Positions 59,486 to 64,000 of a stretch of DNA of 64,000 nt are shown here, piece after piece. The stretch comes from Paraburkholderia franconis. GTDB taxonomy: Bacteria; Pseudomonadota; Gammaproteobacteria; Burkholderiales; Burkholderiaceae. Both the position numbers and the translations under genes were made by a program. The notes under the pieces are model-generated. The model was not told the origin of the DNA and made no database searches. It saw only the letters and a program-made list of their open reading frames with translations. Each line of letters begins with the position of its first letter. The stretch's first letter is position 1. Where the stretch lies: assembly GCF_009362735.1 (NCBI RefSeq), contig NZ_WHNP01000023.1, positions 1 to 64,000 on the forward strand. Reading direction: 5' to 3'.

Positions 59486-60916
59486 ATGTCCAAAGAATTT
59501 GACGTCGTCGTGATCGGTGCCGGTCCCGGCGGCTATATCGCGGCCATTCGCGCCGCGCAGCTCGGCAAGACGGTTGCCTGTATCGAGAAGTGGAAGAACC
59601 CGGCCGGCGCGCTGAAGCTGGGCGGCACGTGCCTGAACGTCGGCTGCATTCCGTCGAAGGCGCTGCTCGCGTCGTCGGAAGAAGTCGAGAATGCGCAGCA
59701 TCACCTCGCGGACCACGGCATCATCGTGGAAAACGTGAAGGTCGACATCGCGAAGATGCTCGCCCGCAAGGAAGGCATCGTCGACAAGATGACGAAGGGC
59801 ATCGAGTTCCTGTTCCGCAAGAACAAGATCACGTGGCTCAAGGGCCACGGCAAGTTCACGGGCAAGACGGACGCTGGCGTGCAGATCGAAGTGTCGGGCG
59901 AAGGCGAAACGGAAGTGGTCACGGCGAAGAACGTGATCATCGCGACGGGCTCGAAGGCGCGTCATCTGCCGAACGTCCCCGTCGACAACAAGATCGTCGC
60001 CGACAACGAAGGCGCGCTGTCGTTCACCGAAGTGCCGAAGAAGCTCGCCGTGATCGGCGCGGGCGTGATCGGCCTGGAGCTGGGCTCGGTGTGGCGCCGT
60101 CTGGGCTCCGATGTGACCGTGCTCGAAGTGCTGCCGGAATTCCTCGGGACCGCCGACCAGGCGCTCGCGAAGGAAGCCGCAAAGCAGTTCAAGAAGCAGG
60201 GCCTCGACATTCAGCTCGGCGTGAAGATCAGCGAAGTGAAGAACTCGGGCAACAGCGTGTCGCTTGCATACACGGACAAGGACGGCAACGCACAGACGCT
60301 CGACGCCGACCGCCTGATCGTGTCGATCGGCCGCGTGCCGAATACCGATAACCTGGGCCTCGAAGCGATCGGCCTGAAGGCGAACGAGCGCGGCTTCATC
60401 GACGTCGACGATCATTGCGCGACGTCGGTGCCGAACGTGTACGCGATCGGCGACGTGGTGCGCGGCCCGATGCTCGCGCACAAGGCCGAAGACGAAGGTG
60501 TGCTGGTGGCCGAGATCATCGACGGTCAGAAGCCTCACATCGACTACAACTGCATTCCGTGGGTCATCTACACGGAACCGGAAATCGCGTGGGTCGGCAA
60601 GACGGAACAGCAGCTGAAGGCGGAAGGCCGCGAGATCAAGACGGGTCAGTTCCCGTTCATGGCGAACGGCCGCGCGCTCGGCATCAACAAGGCGGATGGC
60701 TTCGTCAAGATGATCGCCGATGCGAAGACGGACGAGCTGCTCGGCGTGCATATCATCTCCGCGAATGCATCGGATCTGATCGCCGAAGCCGTGGTGGCGA
60801 TGGAGTTCAAGGCTGCGTCGGAAGACATCGGCCGTATTTGCCATCCGCACCCGTCGCTGTCTGAAGTGATGCGTGAAGCGGCGCTCGCCGTCGACAAGCG
60901 CGCGCTGAATATGTAA
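59486..60916 (+). CDS. odhL: Dihydrolipoyl dehydrogenase (E3)
   Basis: The protein has 476 residues. The FAD-binding start is FDVVVIGAGPGGYIAAIRAA, the redox disulfide is GGTCLNVGCIPSKALL (Cys-x4-Cys, about residues 45-50), the NAD-binding region is LAVIGAGVIGLELGSVWRRL, and the C-terminal catalytic dyad is in HPHPSLSEVMREAAL (His and Glu). It reoxidises the E2 lipoamide and gives NADH. The start is ATG 59486, preceded by AAAAGGA, chosen over the TTG/ATG frame from 59468. As the third odh gene it probably serves this complex specifically; pyruvate dehydrogenase usually has its own E3 in Burkholderia. Confidence 0.97.
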   Translation: MSKEFDVVVIGAGPGGYIAAIRAAQLGKTVACIEKWKNPAGALKLGGTCLNVGCIPSKALLASSEEVENAQHHLADHGIIVENVKVDIAKMLARKEGIVDKMTKGIEFLFRKNKITWLKGHGKFTGKTDAGVQIEVSGEGETEVVTAKNVIIATGSKARHLPNVPVDNKIVADNEGALSFTEVPKKLAVIGAGVIGLELGSVWRRLGSDVTVLEVLPEFLGTADQALAKEAAKQFKKQGLDIQLGVKISEVKNSGNSVSLAYTDKDGNAQTLDADRLIVSIGRVPNTDNLGLEAIGLKANERGFIDVDDHCATSVPNVYAIGDVVRGPMLAHKAEDEGVLVAEIIDGQKPHIDYNCIPWVIYTEPEIAWVGKTEQQLKAEGREIKTGQFPFMANGRALGINKADGFVKMIADAKTDELLGVHIISANASDLIAEAVVAMEFKAASEDIGRICHPHPSLSEVMREAALAVDKRALNM

Positions 60917-60961
60917 GAAGCTTCTGCCCGGAGTCTTATCCGGGCAAACGCGAATCACGAC

Positions 60962-60996
60962 GAAGGCGGGTGGGTTCAACCCCTCCCGCCTTCTTC
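60962..60996 (+). terminator. Hairpin terminator after odhL
   Basis: GAAGGCGGG with inner GGG pairs with CCC and CCCGCCTTC (60962-60970 and 60985-60993), followed by TTC TTC. A smaller stem, GCCCGGA / TCCGGGC, lies just upstream (about 60927-60946). The T-run is modest, so some readthrough into zapE, 17 bases later, is likely. Confidence 0.62.
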
Positions 60997-61012
60997 ATTG
61001 CTGCGTCACATA

Positions 61013-62110
61013 ATGAACGTCACCGAATACTACGAACAGGAACTGCAGACACGGGGATACGAGTCCGATCCGGCGCAACGCGCTGCCGTTGATCGTCTGC
61101 AGCGGTGCTATGAAGAGTGGACTGCGTATAAGGCGCGTCGTCCGAATGCCTTTATGAAGCTGATCATGCACCCTGATCTGCCGAAGGGCGTCTATATGTG
61201 GGGCGGGGTGGGGCGCGGAAAGAGCTTCCTGATGGACAGCTTCTATGCGATCGTGCCGCTCGTGCGTAAGACGCGTCTGCATTTTCACGAGTTCATGCGA
61301 GAGGTGCATCGCGAGCTCGAAGAACTCAAAGGCCAGGCCGATCCGCTCGACGAACTCGCGCGGCGTATCGCGAAGCGCTACCGGCTGATCTGCTTCGACG
61401 AGTTCCACGTGTCCGATATCGCGGACGCGATGATCCTGTACCGCCTGCTCGACCGCCTGTTCACGAACGGCGTGCAGTTCGTGATGACGTCCAACTACGA
61501 TCCCGACACGCTGTATCCCGACGGCCTGCATCGCGACCGTCTGCTGCCCGCGATCGAGCTGATCAAGAGCAAGCTCGACGTGGTCAATGTCGATGCGGGC
61601 ATCGATTACCGCAGGCGCACGCTGTCGCAGGTCGAGGTGTATCACACGCCGCTCGGCGCCGCCGCCGACAAGGCGCTGCGCGATGCGTTCGCGAAGCTCG
61701 CGGCCGTGCCCGACGAAAGCCCGCTGCTGCACATCGAGAAGCGCGAGCTGAAGGCGCTGCGGCGCGCGGACGGCGTCGTCTGGTTCGATTTCTCGACGCT
61801 GTGCGGCGGCCCGCGCTCTCAGAACGATTACCTCGAACTGGCGAGCCGCTTCCATGCGGTGATCCTTTCCGGCATCCCGCAGATGACGCCGCGCATGCAA
61901 TCGGAAGCGCGGCGCTTCACGTGGCTCATCGACGTCTTCTACGATCACAAGGTCAAGCTGCTGATGTCGGCGGCCGTGCATCCCGAAGAGCTTTACACGG
62001 AAGGGCCGATGGCCAACGAGTTCACGCGCACGGTGTCGCGCATCGTTGAGATGCAGTCGCAGGAATATCTGGATGCGCCGCGACGGATCGTCGATACATC
62101 GCTCACCTGA
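61013..62110 (+). CDS. zapE: Cell division protein ZapE (AFG1-like ATPase)
   Basis: The protein has 365 residues (E. coli 375). It starts MNVTEYYEQELQTRGY, has Walker A in GVYMWGGVGRGKSFLMDSFY (about residues 61-80), FHEFMREVHRELEEL, Walker B RLICFDEFHVSDIADAMILY and the sensor-like FVMTSNYDPDTLYPDGLHRD. ZapE is an AAA-like ATPase that destabilises FtsZ polymers at late division; homologues (AFG1/LACE1) also act in protein quality control. The start is ATG 61013. It lies right after the odhL hairpin, an order kept in Burkholderia as far as I know. Confidence 0.95.
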   Translation: MNVTEYYEQELQTRGYESDPAQRAAVDRLQRCYEEWTAYKARRPNAFMKLIMHPDLPKGVYMWGGVGRGKSFLMDSFYAIVPLVRKTRLHFHEFMREVHRELEELKGQADPLDELARRIAKRYRLICFDEFHVSDIADAMILYRLLDRLFTNGVQFVMTSNYDPDTLYPDGLHRDRLLPAIELIKSKLDVVNVDAGIDYRRRTLSQVEVYHTPLGAAADKALRDAFAKLAAVPDESPLLHIEKRELKALRRADGVVWFDFSTLCGGPRSQNDYLELASRFHAVILSGIPQMTPRMQSEARRFTWLIDVFYDHKVKLLMSAAVHPEELYTEGPMANEFTRTVSRIVEMQSQEYLDAPRRIVDTSLT

Positions 62111-62266
62111 TCGATTTGATTCGAACGGCACGCCGTTTGGGATAGCGCAGCCCGCGCTGATCCTTATGGCACCGGCTAGCCGTGTGTTTTCAGGATTCGG
62201 ACTGGTCTGATATCCGGTAGTGGGTCAACTCTATATCGTCGAGGAACCCTTGACGAAGGAGAAAAT

Positions 62267-62725
62267 ATGACCCCTTACCGTGATATCACCGACGAAGAAT
62301 GGCAGCAGGTCGCGCCGCTGCTGCCGGAACTGCGCCCGCGTTCCGAACTGCGCGGCCGTCCACTTGCCAACACCCGCTCCGTGCTCAACGGCGTGCTCTG
62401 GGTGATCTATAGCGGCGCCACCTGGTCCGCAATGCCGCGCAAATACCCGTCGTATCAAACGTGTCACCGCCGCTTCAAGGCGTGGCACAAGGCAGGCGTG
62501 CTGAAGCGTGTGATGGACCAGTTGTTCGGCGATGCCGGCAGGGAGCTGTGCAGCACGATGGAAGCGCGCATGCGCATCCACGCGCCGAACGCAGTCGGTG
62601 CAGCCGAAAACGATGCCGCCACCGCGCAACCGGCCATGCCCGCCACGCCGTTGTTCCCGCCGCCGGTCGCGCCCGCAACGCCGCTGGTGTTCGACTACGC
62701 CAGCCCCTTTATGAATGCGGCTTGA
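62267..62725 (+). CDS. Second DUF4096 protein: IS5-type transposase N-terminal domain without a catalytic domain
   Basis: The protein has 152 residues. The first 100 align with the other DUF4096 protein of this window (34378-34779): YRDITDEEWQQVAPLLPELR, LRGRPLANTRSVLNGVLWVI, SGATWSAMPRKYPSYQTCHR and RFKAWHKAGVLKRVMDQLFG. The catalytic DDE domain is absent. The C-terminus is Ala/Pro-rich (TAQPAMPATPLFPPPVAPAT) and ends at a normal stop. AAGGAG lies before ATG 62267, and a strong terminator follows. It has no terminal inverted repeats in the flanks. It behaves like a resident gene; a regulatory or DNA-binding role is inferred. Confidence 0.8.
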   Translation: MTPYRDITDEEWQQVAPLLPELRPRSELRGRPLANTRSVLNGVLWVIYSGATWSAMPRKYPSYQTCHRRFKAWHKAGVLKRVMDQLFGDAGRELCSTMEARMRIHAPNAVGAAENDAATAQPAMPATPLFPPPVAPATPLVFDYASPFMNAA

Positions 62726-62757
62726 CGGATCGAACGAATTGAACGCACGTAATAACG

Positions 62758-62799
62758 AAAAGCCGGCCTGGCGAGAGTAATCACCAGGCCGGCTTTTTT
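62758..62799. terminator. Bidirectional terminator after the second DUF4096 gene
   Basis: AAAAGCCGGCCTGG (62758-62771) pairs perfectly with CCAGGCCGGCTTTT (62784-62797), with T-runs on both strands. It separates the DUF4096 gene from the convergent DUF2147 gene. Confidence 0.92.
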
Positions 62800-62843
62800 G
62801 CGTTCATGCTTCGCCGTCGCGAACGAAGCGCCGCGCTATTGCA

Positions 62844-63329
62844 TCAGTTCTGCCGGACCCACGTTTGCGAGCGTCCCAGCAGCGATACGCCGATATAGCC
62901 GCGCACCACGAGCTTCTGTCCGCCGTCCTCGACGTGCATCTTGCATTTGTAGAGCTTGCCGTTCTCCGGGTCGAGAATCTGCCCGCCGTCCCAGTTGTCG
63001 CCGTCCTTTTTCATATCGTTGATGATCGTCATGCCGAGAATCGGCTGGTCCTTGCGCGCGTCCGTGCAGGCGGTGCAGCGGCGGTCGGGCTGATCGTTCG
63101 GGTTGAGTCCCTTGATGACCTTGCCGCTCAGCGTGCCGTTCGCGTCCTGCATGATCTGCACGAGCGCCTTGGGCTGGCCCGTGTGATCGTCGATGGTTTG
63201 CCATGTGCCGACGGGACTGTCGGCCTGCGCGAATGCCGTGACGGCGCCAGCGAGCAGCACGCCCGCGACAGCCGCCTGTTTCACCGTGTTGCCGAACGCG
63301 GTACGCGCGCGCTGGGTGAGTAATGTCAT
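62844..63329 (-). CDS. DUF2147-family exported protein
   Basis: The protein has 161 residues. The signal peptide is KQAAVAGVLLAGAVTAFA, with cleavage before QADSPVGTW. The DUF2147 core begins SPVGTWQTIDDHTGQPKALV, has the strand pattern SGKVIKGLNPNDQPDRRCTA with a CTAC-like pair of cysteines (RRCTACTDARKD), and ends with GYIGVSLLGRSQTWVRQ, the family's C-terminal G-x-x-LLGRSQTW signature. It is a small periplasmic beta-rich protein of unknown function. GGAGGAAGACG precedes ATG 63329. It appears to be a single gene, convergent with the DUF4096 gene. Confidence 0.88.
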   Translation of the reverse strand: MTLLTQRARTAFGNTVKQAAVAGVLLAGAVTAFAQADSPVGTWQTIDDHTGQPKALVQIMQDANGTLSGKVIKGLNPNDQPDRRCTACTDARKDQPILGMTIINDMKKDGDNWDGGQILDPENGKLYKCKMHVEDGGQKLVVRGYIGVSLLGRSQTWVRQN

Positions 63330-63525
63330 CGTCTTCCTCCTTGTTGAAAATCGTCGCGAGCGGGACTCGCGCGGCGCCGTGTGAGTATCGATGCGGGGCG
63401 GCGCCCGGCCTTTTATGTGCTGCGTTGGAGAGGGCAGAATACGTGAAAGCGTGCGCGTCGTTTGATAGTGAAGCCTCTAATCGAGGGCGCGGTTTTGCGA
63501 GCGCTTCATGGTTGCGATGCCGCCG

Positions 63526-64000
63526 TCAGTTCAGCTGATACGAGAACGTCGCGTTGATGCGCGGACTGCGCGACGCGCTTTCGATGGGCGCATCGCCGAG
63601 CGCTTTCGCGACGGAAAGATCGAGGCTGTAGTACTTCGCGTCAGAGACGCGAAATCCGATCGCAACGGATGACAGCCTGTTCGGCTGCGGCGTGCCCGCA
63701 TGCAGATAGACGCGCGCCATGTCGAACGACACATACGGCGTGAGCGTGCGCAGATACGTGAACCCCAGCGCAACCGCGCGATTGATTTCGAACGATGCGC
63801 CCCAGCCCGAGTCGCCCGATGTTTCACCCGGCTGATAGCCCTGCGCGAAGCGTTGCGCGCCGAACGAAATCTGTTCGGAAGTGGGCAGCGTGTCGGGGCT
63901 GTATTGCGCCGTTGCGGCAACGGACGTGCCGATGCCGAACGGCCACTCGTTGGTTTGCGACACGCTCGCGCCCGTGCGTACGAAGGTGATCGAAGCGGGA
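63526..64000 (-). CDS. TpsB-type outer-membrane transporter (ShlB/FhaC/HecB family), C-terminal part cut by the window edge
   Basis: The minus-strand frame is open to the end of the window, so this is the C-terminal part of about 158 residues. TSEQISFGAQRFAQGYQPGE followed by TSGDSGWGASFEINRA matches the conserved strand region of two-partner-secretion transporters (S-x-Q-F-x-x-G-x-x-x-x-x-GY-x-x-GE-x-x-GD-x-G). It continues with alternating beta-strands (LTPYVSFDMARVYLH, SSVAIGFRVSDAKYYSLDL) to the terminal strand ending in Asn. It forms an outer-membrane barrel that exports a TpsA adhesin or haemolysin; the partner gene, if any, lies outside the window. The apparent start at 63963 is internal. 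Confidence 0.82.
   Translation of the reverse strand, partial: PASITFVRTGASVSQTNEWPFGIGTSVAATAQYSPDTLPTSEQISFGAQRFAQGYQPGETSGDSGWGASFEINRAVALGFTYLRTLTPYVSFDMARVYLHAGTPQPNRLSSVAIGFRVSDAKYYSLDLSVAKALGDAPIESASRSPRINATFSYQLN

Overview
The window is a 64 kb stretch of GC-rich chromosome from a betaproteobacterium, almost certainly Burkholderia sensu lato (Paraburkholderia, Caballeronia or a close relative). I infer this from the GC-rich codon use, the protein sequences and the gene order scpB-rluB-rimP-nusA-infB-rbfA-truB / emrB-emrA-OMF-marR / typA-odhA-odhB-odhL-zapE. No rRNA, complete tRNA, CRISPR array or prophage was seen. The two window edges cut an IS256-type transposase (left) and a TpsB-type outer-membrane transporter (right).

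Layout. 1-640: IS256-family transposase tail and its end. 640-3.4 kb: PRC-barrel protein, CHAD protein, and a Lys/Ala-rich protein with a ribbon-helix-helix-like C-terminus. 3.2-4.4 kb: fluoride exporter crcB behind a clear fluoride riboswitch, followed by two small paralogous genes. 4.6-9.7 kb: ammonium transporter, orphan sensor kinase, small membrane protein, DJ-1/PfpI protein and lipoprotein. 9.7-11 kb: an Rrf2 regulator and an NAD(P)-binding protein that share a palindromic operator. 11-15.4 kb: MscS channel, then a divergent thiol dioxygenase / Lrp-family pair with an Lrp-like box. 15.5-27.3 kb: FUSC membrane protein and a recC-recB-recD operon joined by ATGA overlaps. 27.5-34 kb: small accessory genes (VC0807-like membrane protein, arfB, EAL protein, ABM monooxygenase, DUF218 protein and small exported proteins). 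34.4 kb: a DUF4096 (IS5 N-terminal-domain-only) protein. 35-37 kb: LysR regulator and aminotransferase.

37.7-47.4 kb is the chromosome segregation / ribosome maturation / translation block (scpB, rluB, rimP, nusA, infB, rbfA, truB), with a promoter-terminator leader just before rimP. 47.5-52.6 kb is a marR-OMF-emrA-emrB drug-efflux operon on the minus strand. 52.8-62.1 kb holds typA, the complete 2-oxoglutarate dehydrogenase operon odhA-odhB-odhL with structured intergenic spacers, and zapE. 62.3 kb carries a second DUF4096-only protein, followed by a DUF2147 protein and the cut TpsB gene.

Most of the window is well-conserved housekeeping sequence. I did not find a large undescribed system. 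The points most worth following are regulatory or small: the two DUF4096-only proteins that look like exapted transposase DNA-binding domains, the fluoride riboswitch with two paralogous small genes downstream, the paired Rrf2 operators, the Lrp box next to the thiol dioxygenase, the short leader RNA before rimP, and the matched hairpins between the odh genes. Several start codons were moved inward from the longest open frame because a Shine-Dalgarno sequence or family length supported it; each such case is stated in the entry.
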